DNA of 64,000 nt from Pseudoduganella violacea. Its GTDB lineage: Bacteria > Pseudomonadota > Gammaproteobacteria > Burkholderiales > Burkholderiaceae_D. The notes below the pieces were generated by a model. It saw nothing but the letters and a program-made list of their open reading frames with translations. It had not been told where the DNA came from and searched no databases. Shown piece after piece: positions 8,978 through 17,880 of the stretch; position 1 is the stretch's first letter; the number at the start of each line of letters is the position of its first letter. The DNA is taken from positions 434,001-498,000 of the forward strand of contig NZ_JACHXD010000001.1 of assembly GCF_014191875.1 (NCBI RefSeq). Reading direction: 5' to 3'. The translations under genes were made by a program, and so were the position numbers.

Positions 8978-9865
8978 ATGACGATGCTCAAAACCGAAAC
9001 ACCCAGTCCCCGGCATACCGAACTGGATCAGTACTCCGTGCTCGACCTGGTGGCCGCCTTTGTGGATGACCAGTTCCAGGCGGTGCAGGCCGTGCGCGAC
9101 GCCGCGCCGCGCATCGCCGCCGCCATCGCCATGGCGGTGCCGCGCGTCGAAGCGGGCGGACGCCTGATCTATGTCGGCGCCGGCACCTCCGGCCGGCTCG
9201 GGGTGCTGGACAGCGTCGAACTGTATCCCACCTTTTCCTGGCCCACCGAACGCGCCCAGGCCCTGCTGGCCGGCGGCATGGGCGCCATGTTCCAGGCCGT
9301 GGAGGGCGCGGAGGACGACCGCGAACAGGGCGGCCGCGATCTGCTGGCGCTGGCGCCCACGCCCAACGACGTGGTTTTCCTGCTGGCCGCATCGGGCGGC
9401 ACGCCCTATGTGCTGGGCGCCCTGCACGCGGCGCGCGGCGCCGGCGCGCTCACCATCGGCATCGCCAACAACGACCACGCGCCGGTGGCGCTGCAGGCCG
9501 AAGTCGGCATCACCCTCGACACCGGCGTCGAAGTCATCTCCGGCAGCACGCGCCTGAAAGCGGGCACTTCGCAGAAAATCGTCCTCAACACCATTTCCAG
9601 CGCGCTGATGGTGCGTTTGCATAAAGTCTATGGAAACTTGATGGTAGACTTGAAGCCCACCAACGCCAAGCTGGTACGGCGCGCGGTGCGCCTGACCATG
9701 CACGCCACCGGTGCCGACGAAGCGGCGGCGCGGCGCACGCTGGAACAATGCCGCTTCCACGTGAAGGTGGCGATCGTGGCCCTGCTCCGGCAGGCCACGG
9801 TGGAGCAGGCGGAGACCCTGCTGGAACAGGCGAAAGGAAGCGTGCGCGCGGCGCTGGCCCTCTAG
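8978..9865 (+). CDS. murQ: N-acetylmuramic acid 6-phosphate etherase
   Basis: Cleaves the lactyl ether of MurNAc-6-phosphate to GlcNAc-6-phosphate and D-lactate, in peptidoglycan recycling. The SIS-domain signature VGAGTSGRLGVLDSVELYPTF lies near residues 66-86, with the presumed catalytic glutamate in SVELYP (E81), then VEGAEDDREQG near 108 and the second sugar-phosphate loop AASGGTPYVLGAL. VYGNLMVDLKPTNAKL is a family signature. The C-terminal part (about 250-295) resembles the usual UBA-like tail. The start at 8978 or 8984 gives the usual length of about 295. No MurP PTS gene is present nearby. Confidence 0.95.
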   Translation: MTMLKTETPSPRHTELDQYSVLDLVAAFVDDQFQAVQAVRDAAPRIAAAIAMAVPRVEAGGRLIYVGAGTSGRLGVLDSVELYPTFSWPTERAQALLAGGMGAMFQAVEGAEDDREQGGRDLLALAPTPNDVVFLLAASGGTPYVLGALHAARGAGALTIGIANNDHAPVALQAEVGITLDTGVEVISGSTRLKAGTSQKIVLNTISSALMVRLHKVYGNLMVDLKPTNAKLVRRAVRLTMHATGADEAAARRTLEQCRFHVKVAIVALLRQATVEQAETLLEQAKGSVRAALAL

Positions 9866-9911
9866 AGACGGGCCGCGTTCCCGCTTCCTCCAACGGATGA
9901 CAAAGGAAGTG

Positions 9912-11180
9912 ATGGAACAAGCAGCGCAACAGCGAAACCCCTGGTGGTGGATTCCCACCCTGTATTTCGGCCAGGGCATCCCTTATGTGGTCGTGATGAC
10001 CCTGTCGGTGGTGATGTACAAGAACACCGGCATCTCGAATACCGATATCGCGCTGTACACCGGCTGGCTCTACCTGCCCTGGGTGATCAAGCCCCTGTGG
10101 TCGCCCGTGGTCGAAATGTTCCGCACCAAGCGGCTGTGGATCGTCGCCCTGCAATTGCTGATCGGCGCCGCGCTGGCGCTGGTGGCCTTCACCACCCATT
10201 TGCCCAGCTTCTTCCAGATGAGCCTTGCGGTGCTGTGGCTGATGGCCTTCAGCTCCGCCACCCACGACATCGCGGCCGACGGCTTCTATATGCTGGCGCT
10301 GCGCAAGCCGCAGCAAGCGGCCTTCGTCGGCGTGCGCAGCACCTTCTACCGCCTGGCCATGATCGCCGGGCAGGGCGGCCTGGTGGCGCTAGCCGGGCTG
10401 CTGATCAAGCGCCTGGGCGATCCGCACGCCGCGTGGTCGGTGGTGTTCTTCGTGCTGGCCGCCGTCTTCCTGGCGCTGTTCGCCTACCACCAGTGGATGC
10501 TGCCGCGTCCCGCGGCCGACCAGCCGGCGCCCGAAAGCGGCAATCTGCTGCGCGAATTCGTCCAGACCTTCGCCGCCTTCTTTCGCAAGGACGGCATCCT
10601 CGTCATCCTCGGTTTCCTGCTGCTGTTCCGCCTGGGCGAGGCCCAGCTGCTGAAAATGGCCATGCCCTTCCTGCTCGATCCCGCCAGCGCGGGCGGCCTG
10701 GGATTGAGCAATGAGGCGGTCGGCCTGGCCTACGGCACCATCGGCGTGGTGGCATTGACGCTGGGCGGGCTGCTGGGCGGCGTCACCATCGCCCGCTTCG
10801 GCCTGAAACGCTGCCTGTGGCCCATGGCCTTCGCCGTGCACGTGCCGGACCTGGTCTTCGTCTACCTGTCCAGCGCCCTGCCCGAGAACCTGCTGCTGAT
10901 CTCCGCCACCATCGCCGCCGAGCAGTTCGGCTACGGCTTCGGCTTCACCTCCTACATGATGTACATGATCATGGTGGCCGACGGCGAGCACAAAACCGCG
11001 CACTACGCCATCTGCACCGGCTTCATGGCGCTCGGCATGATGCTGCCGCAGATGGCCAGCGGCTGGATCCAGAATATGCTGGGCTACCAGCACTTCTTCA
11101 TCTGGGTCTGCTTCGCCACCGTACCCGCCTTCATCATGACGGCCCTGGTCAAAATCGACCCCGCATTCGGACGCGAATAG
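9912..11180 (+). CDS. ampG: AmpG-like MFS muropeptide transporter
   Basis: Inner-membrane major facilitator permease with about 12 hydrophobic segments over 422 residues. AmpG-family features include IPTLYFGQGIPYVVVMTLSV near the N-terminus, SSATHDIAADGFYM after segment 4 and GFTSYMMYMIMVADGEHKTAHYA in the C-terminal half. AmpG imports anhydro-muropeptides from the periplasm. This copy sits 46 bases after murQ. Of two start ATGs (9897 and 9912) the second has AAAGGAAG at good spacing. Substrate could be a disaccharide, a denuded glycan fragment or a peptide-bearing muropeptide; sequence alone does not decide. Confidence 0.82.
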   Translation: MEQAAQQRNPWWWIPTLYFGQGIPYVVVMTLSVVMYKNTGISNTDIALYTGWLYLPWVIKPLWSPVVEMFRTKRLWIVALQLLIGAALALVAFTTHLPSFFQMSLAVLWLMAFSSATHDIAADGFYMLALRKPQQAAFVGVRSTFYRLAMIAGQGGLVALAGLLIKRLGDPHAAWSVVFFVLAAVFLALFAYHQWMLPRPAADQPAPESGNLLREFVQTFAAFFRKDGILVILGFLLLFRLGEAQLLKMAMPFLLDPASAGGLGLSNEAVGLAYGTIGVVALTLGGLLGGVTIARFGLKRCLWPMAFAVHVPDLVFVYLSSALPENLLLISATIAAEQFGYGFGFTSYMMYMIMVADGEHKTAHYAICTGFMALGMMLPQMASGWIQNMLGYQHFFIWVCFATVPAFIMTALVKIDPAFGRE

Positions 11181-11229
11181 CGCGCCCCAGCGATTACAAT
11201 AATGGGCTTCAAAGAATCGGGGGAATGTT

Positions 11230-12876
11230 TTGGGTTTCAATGCGAAAAAGCGGCTTAGCCTGAGCGCTGGCGCGGCCGGCGTGCTGGCCGCCTTGCTCTC
11301 GGCCTGTTCCAGCACGCCGATGGCCGACCGCAGCGGCGCGCCGTCCACGCCGGGCGGACCCGTGCCGCAGCCGTCAACGCCCCAGCCGCCGCGCTTCACC
11401 GGCGAGCAGCCGCCGCCCGCCCCGCGCGAATTCCGCGCCGTCTGGGTTTCCACCGTCGCCAATATCGACTGGCCCAGCCGCAGCAATCTGAGCGTGGCCA
11501 AGCAGCAGGCCGAAGCCCTGGCCATCCTCGACCGCGCCAAGGCCATCAACCTGAACGCCATCGTGCTGCAGGTGCGCCCCAGCGCCGACGCCATCTACCC
11601 GTCCAAGCTGGAACCCTGGTCGGAATACCTGACCGGCCTGCAGGGCAAGGAACCGCAGCCGGCCTACGATCCGCTGCAGTTCTGGATCGCCGAAGCGCAT
11701 GCGCGCGGCCTCGAACTGCACGCCTGGTTCAACCCCTACCGCGTGCGCAACGCCGGCGCGCGCTCGCCGCTGGCGCGCGAACACATCGCCAACAGCAAGC
11801 CGCAGCTGGTCAAACAGTACGGCAAATACTTGTGGATGGACCCGGGCGAGCCAGCCGCCGTCCAGCACACCCTGGACGTGATCCTGGACGTGGTGCGCCG
11901 CTACGACATCGACGGCGTCCACATCGACGACTACTTCTATCCCTACCCGGTCGAAGCCACCAGCGCGAACGGCGCCGAAGCCGCCGCGCTGGATGCCCTG
12001 CCGTCCAATGGCCCGCGCGCCGAACTCGAATTCCCCGACCAGGCCTCATGGCAGCGCTATGCGCAGGGTGGCGGACAGCTCGACCGCGCCTCCTGGCGGC
12101 GGCAGAACGTCAACCAGATGATCGAAGCGATATACACCGGCGTGCACAAGGAGAAGACCTGGGTACGTTTCGGCATCAGTCCCTTTGGCATTGGTCGTCC
12201 GGACCGCCGCCCGCCCGGCATCGTCGGCTTCAGCCAATACGACAAGCTGTATGCTGACGCCGAGTTATGGCTGCAAAACGGCTGGCTCGACTACTTCGCG
12301 CCCCAGCTCTACTGGCCGATCGCGCAAGCGCCGCAAGCCTTCCCCGTGCTGCTCGATTACTGGCAGGCGCAAAACCGTCGCGGCCGCCACTTGTGGCCCG
12401 GCCTGTACACCAGCCGCATCGACGACAGCGCCCGCTCGTTCACGGCCGAAGAAATCGTCCAGCAGATCGAAGTCACGCGCAGCCGCGCCGGCGTCGCAGG
12501 CCACATCCACTTCAGCATGGCCCCGCTGATGCAGAACCGCAAAGGCATCTACGAACGTCTGCGCAGCAGCAGCTACCAGAGCGCCGCGCTGATCCCCGCC
12601 TCCCCCTGGCTCGGCGGGACAGCCCCTACCGCCCCGCAGCTAAGCGCCCGCCGCGCCGCGAACGGCCTGTCGCTGAAGCTGGGCGCCGACAAAAATAGCG
12701 TCCAATACGCCATCTGGGCTAAATACGGCGACGAATGGCGCTTCACCACCGCCCCCGCCGCCCTGACCGAAATCCTGCTACCCGACGCCGCCGGCGCCCC
12801 CGTCAGCGCGGTCGTCGTCACCGCCGTCGACCGCCTCGGCAACGAAAGCCCCCGCGTCACCGCCCCCGCCCTTTGA
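11230..12876 (+). CDS. DigH/YddW-like glycosyl hydrolase lipoprotein (GHL10 family)
   Basis: Outer-membrane lipoprotein with a TIM-barrel glycosidase domain. The signal peptide ends at the lipobox LLSAC, giving lipidated C26, then a Pro/Ser linker to about residue 65. The GHL10 domain (about 68-440) shows REFRAVWVSTVANIDWPS, HAWFNPYRVRNAG and DIDGVHIDDYFYPYPVEA, as in E. coli YddW/DigH, which is known to act on peptide-free peptidoglycan glycans. The tail (about 460-548) resembles a fibronectin-III-like domain and is absent from the shorter E. coli protein. The start is a TTG at 11230, 6 bases after GGGGGA; nearby ATGs are out of frame. It follows ampG by 49 bases. Confidence 0.85.
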   Translation: MGFNAKKRLSLSAGAAGVLAALLSACSSTPMADRSGAPSTPGGPVPQPSTPQPPRFTGEQPPPAPREFRAVWVSTVANIDWPSRSNLSVAKQQAEALAILDRAKAINLNAIVLQVRPSADAIYPSKLEPWSEYLTGLQGKEPQPAYDPLQFWIAEAHARGLELHAWFNPYRVRNAGARSPLAREHIANSKPQLVKQYGKYLWMDPGEPAAVQHTLDVILDVVRRYDIDGVHIDDYFYPYPVEATSANGAEAAALDALPSNGPRAELEFPDQASWQRYAQGGGQLDRASWRRQNVNQMIEAIYTGVHKEKTWVRFGISPFGIGRPDRRPPGIVGFSQYDKLYADAELWLQNGWLDYFAPQLYWPIAQAPQAFPVLLDYWQAQNRRGRHLWPGLYTSRIDDSARSFTAEEIVQQIEVTRSRAGVAGHIHFSMAPLMQNRKGIYERLRSSSYQSAALIPASPWLGGTAPTAPQLSARRAANGLSLKLGADKNSVQYAIWAKYGDEWRFTTAPAALTEILLPDAAGAPVSAVVVTAVDRLGNESPRVTAPAL

Positions 12877-12890
12877 TCTGCCTCAAAAAA

Positions 12891-12981
12891 TGTCCACCCT
12901 GGTGTCAGGCACCACGGTCGGACATTGGCTGATCCAGATCAAAGAATGTCCGGTGCTGGTGCCTGACACCAGGGTGGGACA
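12891..12981. repeat. dispersed two-module palindromic repeat, copy 1
   Basis: Two palindromic modules, 12891-12924 and 12947-12981, each bounded by TGTCC and GGACA, separated by a 22-base spacer containing AGATCAAAG. The left half of module one and the right half of module two carry the conserved hairpin GGTG(T)CAGGCACC and its complement. The copy occupies the gap between the DigH-like gene and the sugar kinase. Further copies are at 29292, 37307 and 55146. Confidence 0.85.
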
Positions 12982-13027
12982 TTTGTTGAGATAGATCAAA
13001 GAGGGTATAACTGATGGACATGGGGGA

Positions 13028-13999
13028 ATGGCAAGGTTTCATGGTGATATGCTAGATGATTCGCTTTACACTCGTCGCATTATGTTGAAATCCGCTTCTG
13101 ATGGCGTGCTGGGCCTGGGCATCGATGCCGGCGGCACGCAAACTCGTTGGGCGCTGGCCGATCCGGCCGGCGCGGTGGTGGCCGAGGGCCGGGTTGAGGG
13201 GTTGTCGGCGCTGCAGCTGTCCAGCGCGGCGGGCCGGGAGTCGGTGCGCGCGGCCTTTGCGGCGCTGGCGGCCGAGGTGCTGGAGATCGGCCATCCGGGC
13301 CGGGTCTGCGCCGGGCTGACCGGCTTTGGCGGCGATAGCCATCTGCCGGCCGGCTGGCTGGCCGATTTGCTGGCGTTGCCGGCGGAATCGGTTAGTCTAT
13401 GTAATGATATCGAGATCGCTTACCTGGATTGTTTCGATCCGGGCCAGGGCTATCTGGTATACGCGGGCACGGGTTCGATCGCGGCTTTCATCGATGAAGA
13501 AGGCGCCTTCCACCGCGCCGGCGGCCGTGGCGTGGTGCTGGACGATGGCGGCGGCGGTTTCTGGATCGCGCGCGAAGCCATGCGCCGCATCTGGCGCCGC
13601 GAGGACGAGCAGCCCGGCGCCTGGCAGGATTCGCCGCTGGCGCAAGCCGTGTTCCGCCACGTGGGCGGCAGCGATTGGACGTTCTCGCGCCAGTTCATCT
13701 ATGGCCTGGAGCGCGGCGAGGTCGGCAAGCTGGCCTTGGCCGTCGCCGCCAGCGCCGATGCCGATGCCGCCGCGCGCAATATCCTGCAGCAGGCGGGCCG
13801 CGAACTGGCGCGCCTGGCGCTGGCCCTGGTGGCGCGTTTCGGCGAGCGTCCGGTGCTGCTGTCGGGACGCGCGTCCGAGCTGCATCCGCTGATCGCCGAA
13901 TCGATGCGCGCCGCCCTGCCCGGGGACCAGGCTTTCGAACATCGCCCGGTGCGGCCGCATGTCGCCGCCGCCCGCATGGCCGCCAGGCCAAGGAATTGA
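13028..13999 (+). CDS. BadF/BadG-type N-acetyl-amino-sugar kinase
   Basis: Actin-fold ATPase sugar kinase of the BadF/BadG/BcrA/BcrD family. The phosphate-1 motif GLGIDAGGTQTRWALAD is near residue 29, CNDIEIAYLDCF near 122, the phosphate-2 motif YAGTGSIAAF near 139 and DDGGGGFWIARE near 168. Relatives phosphorylate GlcNAc; clostridial MurK of the same family phosphorylates both MurNAc and GlcNAc. With murQ nearby, making MurNAc-6-phosphate is an attractive but inferred role. The start is uncertain: ATG at 13028 almost touches its GGGGGA, while ATG at 13082 leaves only 8 residues before the domain. Confidence 0.82.
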   Translation: MARFHGDMLDDSLYTRRIMLKSASDGVLGLGIDAGGTQTRWALADPAGAVVAEGRVEGLSALQLSSAAGRESVRAAFAALAAEVLEIGHPGRVCAGLTGFGGDSHLPAGWLADLLALPAESVSLCNDIEIAYLDCFDPGQGYLVYAGTGSIAAFIDEEGAFHRAGGRGVVLDDGGGGFWIAREAMRRIWRREDEQPGAWQDSPLAQAVFRHVGGSDWTFSRQFIYGLERGEVGKLALAVAASADADAAARNILQQAGRELARLALALVARFGERPVLLSGRASELHPLIAESMRAALPGDQAFEHRPVRPHVAAARMAARPRN

Positions 14000-14016
14000 A
14001 GAACAAGGATGATTGA

Positions 14017-14811
14017 ATGAAGAAACTGCTGCTGATTCTCTTGATGGCCGTGCTTTCCGGCTGCGCCACCCAGCTTCCCCGCATCGACAACAGCTACACC
14101 GCGCGCGGCCAATCCAGCCGCGTCAAATTCATCGTACTGCATTACACGGTGGCCGATACGCCGCGCTCCATCAAGATTTTGACCGAGCAGGAAGTCAGCG
14201 CCCACTATCTGCTGACCGATGCCGACCAGCCGGTGCTCTACGGCTTGGTGGATGAGTCGCGCCAGGCCTGGCATGCCGGGAACAGCAGCTGGAAGGCTTT
14301 CACCCAGCTGAATACCAGCTCGGTTGGCATCGAGATCGTCAACGCCGGCTTCAAGGATACGCCGGAGGGCCGTGTCTGGTATCCCTTCAAGCAAGCCCAG
14401 ATCGACCAGCTGATCCCTCTGCTCAAGCAGATCGTGGCGCGGCATGAGGTGCGTCCCGAATTCATCCTCGGCCATAACGAGATCGCGCCCCAGCGCAAGC
14501 AGGATCCCGGTCCGCTCTTCCCCTGGAAGCAGCTGGCCGACGCGGGCCTGATCACCTGGCCGGATGCGAACCAGGTGGCCCAGCGCCGCGCCGTCTTCGA
14601 ACAGCTGCCGCCGGAAATCTCCTGGTATCAGAAGAAGCTGGCCGAGCATGGCTATGCCACGCCGCAAACGGGCGTGCTCGATGAGGCCACGCGCAATGTG
14701 CTGGGCGTGTTCCAGTCCAAATACCGCCAAAGCAAATTCGATGGCGTGCCCGATGCGGAAACCGCCGCCATCCTCGATACGCTGACGGCGCCCGCCGCCG
14801 CCGCGCAGTAA
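14017..14811 (+). CDS. AmiD/AmpD-like N-acetylmuramoyl-L-alanine amidase lipoprotein
   Basis: Zinc amidase that cuts the bond between MurNAc and L-Ala, stripping peptides from glycan. Signal peptide MKKLLLILLMAVLSGC gives lipidated C16. The Amidase_2 domain (about 33-180) has zinc ligands in VLHYTVADT (H42), in the histidine of NAGF/LGHNEIAPQ, and the Asp of KQDPGPLFPW. A C-terminal peptidoglycan-binding module (about 200-260, VLDEATRNVLGVFQSKYR) follows, as in AmiD. It starts 17 bases after the kinase gene with an AAGGATG site, so the two are likely co-transcribed. Confidence 0.92.
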   Translation: MKKLLLILLMAVLSGCATQLPRIDNSYTARGQSSRVKFIVLHYTVADTPRSIKILTEQEVSAHYLLTDADQPVLYGLVDESRQAWHAGNSSWKAFTQLNTSSVGIEIVNAGFKDTPEGRVWYPFKQAQIDQLIPLLKQIVARHEVRPEFILGHNEIAPQRKQDPGPLFPWKQLADAGLITWPDANQVAQRRAVFEQLPPEISWYQKKLAEHGYATPQTGVLDEATRNVLGVFQSKYRQSKFDGVPDAETAAILDTLTAPAAAAQ

Positions 14812-14821
14812 GGAACTCGGC

Positions 14822-15727
14822 ATGCGTCTGCGTCATATCGAAGTTTTCCACGCCATTATGCAGGTCGGGACCATCAGCGGCGCGGCGCAAGTGCTGCATA
14901 TCTCGCAGCCGGCCGTGACCAAGGTCTTGCAGCACTGCGAACTGCAACTGGGCATGCCGCTGTTCGAGCGCGTGCGCGGCAAGCTCTATCCCAAGCCGGA
15001 AGCGCACCGCCTGTTCGCCGAAACCGAAAAACTGCACCGCGACCTGCAAGGCATACGCCGCCTGGCTGCCAGCCTGAAAGGGCATGCGGTGGAAACCGTG
15101 CGCCTGGTGTCCACGCCGACCGTGGCCCTGAGCGTGCTGCCGCAGGCGATGAGCGAGTGGCGCAAGGACTTTCCCGGCACGCGCTGCGAGCTGGCCAGCC
15201 ATCACACCAGCGAAATCGTCAACGCCCTGCGCCTGGGCGAGGCCGATCTGGCTTTGTCGCTGCAGGACCCGCGCCATCCCGGCATCGTGGCCGAGCCGCT
15301 GGCGCAAGGCTTGATGACGGTGATCGCTCCCGCCGGAACCTGGGACGAGTCGGAACTGGATACGCCGCTGTCGGCCGCCGGCCTGCAGGGAGAATTGATC
15401 GGCTATGCCGACAACGATCCGCTGGGCGAGATGGTGGTGGCGGCCTGCGAGGCGCAGGGCATCCAGCCGGTGTTCCGCACCGTGGTGCAGACTTACCAGA
15501 TCGCGCGCACGCTGGTCGAGGCGGGCGCCGGCATGGCGGTGGTCGATCCGTTTACCGCCGCATCGGCTTCGGCGGTGCGCGTGCAGCGCCGTCCGTGGGC
15601 GCCGGCCATTCCGATCCAACTGTATCTGCTGACGGCCGGCCATTCGCCGCTGTCGCACGGCTGCCGCCAACTGGCCGACAGCATCGCCGCCTCGGCGCGC
15701 GCCTGCCTGTTCCGGGGCCTGGAATGA
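14822..15727 (+). CDS. LysR-family transcriptional regulator
   Basis: Regulator of 301 residues. The N-terminal HTH (about 3-60) reads MRLRHIEVFHAIMQVGTISGAAQ and ISQPAVTKVLQHCE, and a LysR substrate-binding domain fills about 90-290. It starts 10 bases after the amidase stop, and its own stop overlaps the start of the dipeptidase gene (ATGA). LysR genes are more often divergent from their targets. Here it is co-directional inside the row, so it may be autoregulated together with the neighbours. The effector is unknown; a D-amino acid or muropeptide would fit the context. Confidence 0.92.
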   Translation: MRLRHIEVFHAIMQVGTISGAAQVLHISQPAVTKVLQHCELQLGMPLFERVRGKLYPKPEAHRLFAETEKLHRDLQGIRRLAASLKGHAVETVRLVSTPTVALSVLPQAMSEWRKDFPGTRCELASHHTSEIVNALRLGEADLALSLQDPRHPGIVAEPLAQGLMTVIAPAGTWDESELDTPLSAAGLQGELIGYADNDPLGEMVVAACEAQGIQPVFRTVVQTYQIARTLVEAGAGMAVVDPFTAASASAVRVQRRPWAPAIPIQLYLLTAGHSPLSHGCRQLADSIAASARACLFRGLE

Positions 15728-16332
15728 ACACCTTGCCCAGCGAGCGGATTGCCTCCGATCCGGCTTACCGGCATCTGAGCAGCATCGCGGGCATCGGCGT
15801 CGATCTGCGCTACGCCACGCCGGACAATTTTGTCGGCCGCGATCTGTACACGCCGCTGGATTGCGCCTGGCTGCACCGCGATGCCGCCGCCGCGCTGGAA
15901 AGCGCCGTCGCCTGGCTGGCGGCGCGGCGTCCTGGCTATTGCCTGCTGGTGCTGGATGCCTTGCGCCCGCAGCGCGTGCAGGAGCAGCTGTGGCAAGCCT
16001 TGCAGGGTACGGAGCTGCTGGGCTATATCGCCGAACCGTCGCGCGGCTCCCTCCATTCCTTCGGCATGGCGGTGGACATCACCATCGTCGATGAGCAGGG
16101 CCGCGAACTGGATATGGGCACCGGCTTCGATGATCTGAGCGAACTATCCCATCCCGCGCTGGAAGATGAGCTGCTGGCGCGCGGCGCCATCCTTCCCGGG
16201 CACGTCGCCAATCGCCAATTGCTGCGCGACGCCATGTTCCAGGCGGGCTGGCATGGCATCAAGAGCGAGTGGTGGCACTTCGACTGCGGCGACCGCGTGC
16301 AGGTGCGAGCCACCTATACCCGCGTTCTCTGA
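15724..16332 (+). CDS. ddpX: D-Ala-D-Ala dipeptidase, VanX/DdpX type
   Basis: Zinc dipeptidase (M15D) of 202 residues that splits D-Ala-D-Ala. All core residues are visible: the transition-state arginine in LDALRPQR (R81), zinc ligands H111 and D118 in SLHSFGMAVDI, and the catalytic Glu and third ligand in SEWWHFD (E182, H185). The start at 15724 overlaps the LysR stop. No signal peptide is apparent, consistent with cytosolic action. No vanA or vanH is nearby, so recycling or nutritional use of D-Ala-D-Ala is more likely than glycopeptide resistance. The stop lies 2 bases from the convergent dacB stop. Confidence 0.92.
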   Translation: MNTLPSERIASDPAYRHLSSIAGIGVDLRYATPDNFVGRDLYTPLDCAWLHRDAAAALESAVAWLAARRPGYCLLVLDALRPQRVQEQLWQALQGTELLGYIAEPSRGSLHSFGMAVDITIVDEQGRELDMGTGFDDLSELSHPALEDELLARGAILPGHVANRQLLRDAMFQAGWHGIKSEWWHFDCGDRVQVRATYTRVL

Positions 16333-16334
16333 TT

Positions 16335-17867
16335 TCAGGGCAGGACTTTTAGCGCCGCCGCGTTGCGCGCCACCCAATCGATCAGCGCGTCGGTGATGTT
16401 GCGGCCGGCGCCGTTGCCCGTGCGCTCGTGGTTGACCATGCCGACCACGATGCATTGCTCATCATTGGCATCCCTCACATAGCCGGCGATGGCGACCACG
16501 CCGTTCAGCGTGCCGGTCTTGATGCGGGCATGGGTCGCGGCGGGGCTGTCGCGCAGGCGGCGGCGCATGGTGCCGTCGGTGGCGGCGATGGGCAGGCTGG
16601 CCTGGAATTCGGGCGCCCACGGCGATTTCTGCGCGGCCGACAAAAAGCCCGCCAACTGCTCGGGACTCAGGCGCTCCGTGCGCGACAGGCCGGAACCGTT
16701 ATCGATCACCATGCCGCTGTCGTTGATGCGGTGCTGGCGCATCCATTCGCGCACGGCCTGCTCGGCGCGCGCGGCGCTGGGCAGGGGGGCGACCACGCTG
16801 CCGTCCGGACCCAGCACCGGCAGCGGCTCCAGCGGACGGCTGCCCAGCGCTGCATCGGCCTGCAGGCTACCCAGGCTCAGATATAGAGTGCGCGCCAGCG
16901 CGTTGTCGGACCACTTGTTGATGTCTCGCAGCAGCTCGGGCAGAGGCCGCGACACATGTTCGGCCAGCAGGCGCATGGCCGGCGCATTCTCCATCGCGGT
17001 TCCGGCCGGGGCCAGCGCGCTGGCGGGCGCTTCGCGCACCTCGCCGCTGAATTCACCGCCCAGGCGCGACCACGCGGCGCGGAACAGGCGCTCCAGATAA
17101 TCCTGCCGCTCCAGCACATTGATCGCATAGGTCTTGCTGCAATTGCGCGGGAAGGTGCCGCGCAGGACCACGGTCAGCTGCTCGCCATTGCGTTCATAGC
17201 CGGGCAGGCGCCAGCCGTCTTCCCATCTGGCGCAAGGCGCGTCGACCAGCTTCATATCGGCGCGCACCGCCACCTTGTGCAGCATGGGCAGGGCTTGCGC
17301 CCGCACGCTCTTGGCGTCCGACACCATCTCCACCTGCAGCATATTGTTATTCAACAGCAGCGCATCGGGAATCACGTTGTAGTAAGCCTCGGGCGATTCG
17401 TCGAAAGGCGGCACGCCGACGTCCATGCGCGCCGGCTGGAACAACTGGCGGTCCAGCAGCAGGTCGCCGCGGATGCGCCGCACGCCCTTCAGGCGCAGCT
17501 TCTCCAGCATATGCACCAGCGCGTCCTCGTTGAAGTCCATGTCCGCACCGCCACGCAGCAGCAGATCGCCCTGCAGCACCCCATCCACCACCTCGCCGCT
17601 GCCCAGCAGCTCGGTGCGGCCACGGAAGACGGGACCAAGCTGCTCCAGCGCCACCACCGTGGTGGCGATCTTCATCACCGAAGCGGGCGCCATCACGCGC
17701 TCCGCGTGGTGCGCCAGCAGCACCGCATCGCCGCGTATGACCATGATGCCGATGGCATTCTCGGGAATGCCGTGCGCGGCGGCGGCCTTGGCCACAGGCT
17801 CCGGCAATTCAGCATGAACCAGGCCGCAGGCGGCAAGAAGGCCGGCAAGTACAAGGCGTTTCAGCAT
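16335..17867 (-). CDS. dacB: D-alanyl-D-alanine carboxypeptidase/endopeptidase (PBP4, S13)
   Basis: Periplasmic low-molecular-weight penicillin-binding protein that trims the terminal D-Ala and cuts cross-links. A signal peptide (about residues 1-19, ending VHA) precedes the SxxK motif APASVMK (S63, K66). SDNALAR is the SxN motif and IKTGTLNG the KTG motif. The 510-residue length, with a long insert between SxxK and SxN, is that of the S13/PBP4 family. The ATG at 17867 has a GGAAGG site; the longer frame adds ten residues before the signal peptide and is not preferred. It starts 13 bases after the spmAB-like gene, so it is its operon partner. Confidence 0.95.
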   Translation of the reverse strand: MLKRLVLAGLLAACGLVHAELPEPVAKAAAAHGIPENAIGIMVIRGDAVLLAHHAERVMAPASVMKIATTVVALEQLGPVFRGRTELLGSGEVVDGVLQGDLLLRGGADMDFNEDALVHMLEKLRLKGVRRIRGDLLLDRQLFQPARMDVGVPPFDESPEAYYNVIPDALLLNNNMLQVEMVSDAKSVRAQALPMLHKVAVRADMKLVDAPCARWEDGWRLPGYERNGEQLTVVLRGTFPRNCSKTYAINVLERQDYLERLFRAAWSRLGGEFSGEVREAPASALAPAGTAMENAPAMRLLAEHVSRPLPELLRDINKWSDNALARTLYLSLGSLQADAALGSRPLEPLPVLGPDGSVVAPLPSAARAEQAVREWMRQHRINDSGMVIDNGSGLSRTERLSPEQLAGFLSAAQKSPWAPEFQASLPIAATDGTMRRRLRDSPAATHARIKTGTLNGVVAIAGYVRDANDEQCIVVGMVNHERTGNGAGRNITDALIDWVARNAAALKVLP

Positions 17868-17880
17868 ATTGCGGCCTTCC

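Noticed and set aside
12891..12981. CRISPR-like interpretation of the palindromic repeats
   Set aside because: There are only two inverted modules per site, no regular direct repeats with unique spacers and no cas genes.
15724..16332. Glycopeptide resistance locus based on the VanX-type enzyme
   Set aside because: No vanA, vanH, vanR or vanS is near, and the neighbours are recycling enzymes.
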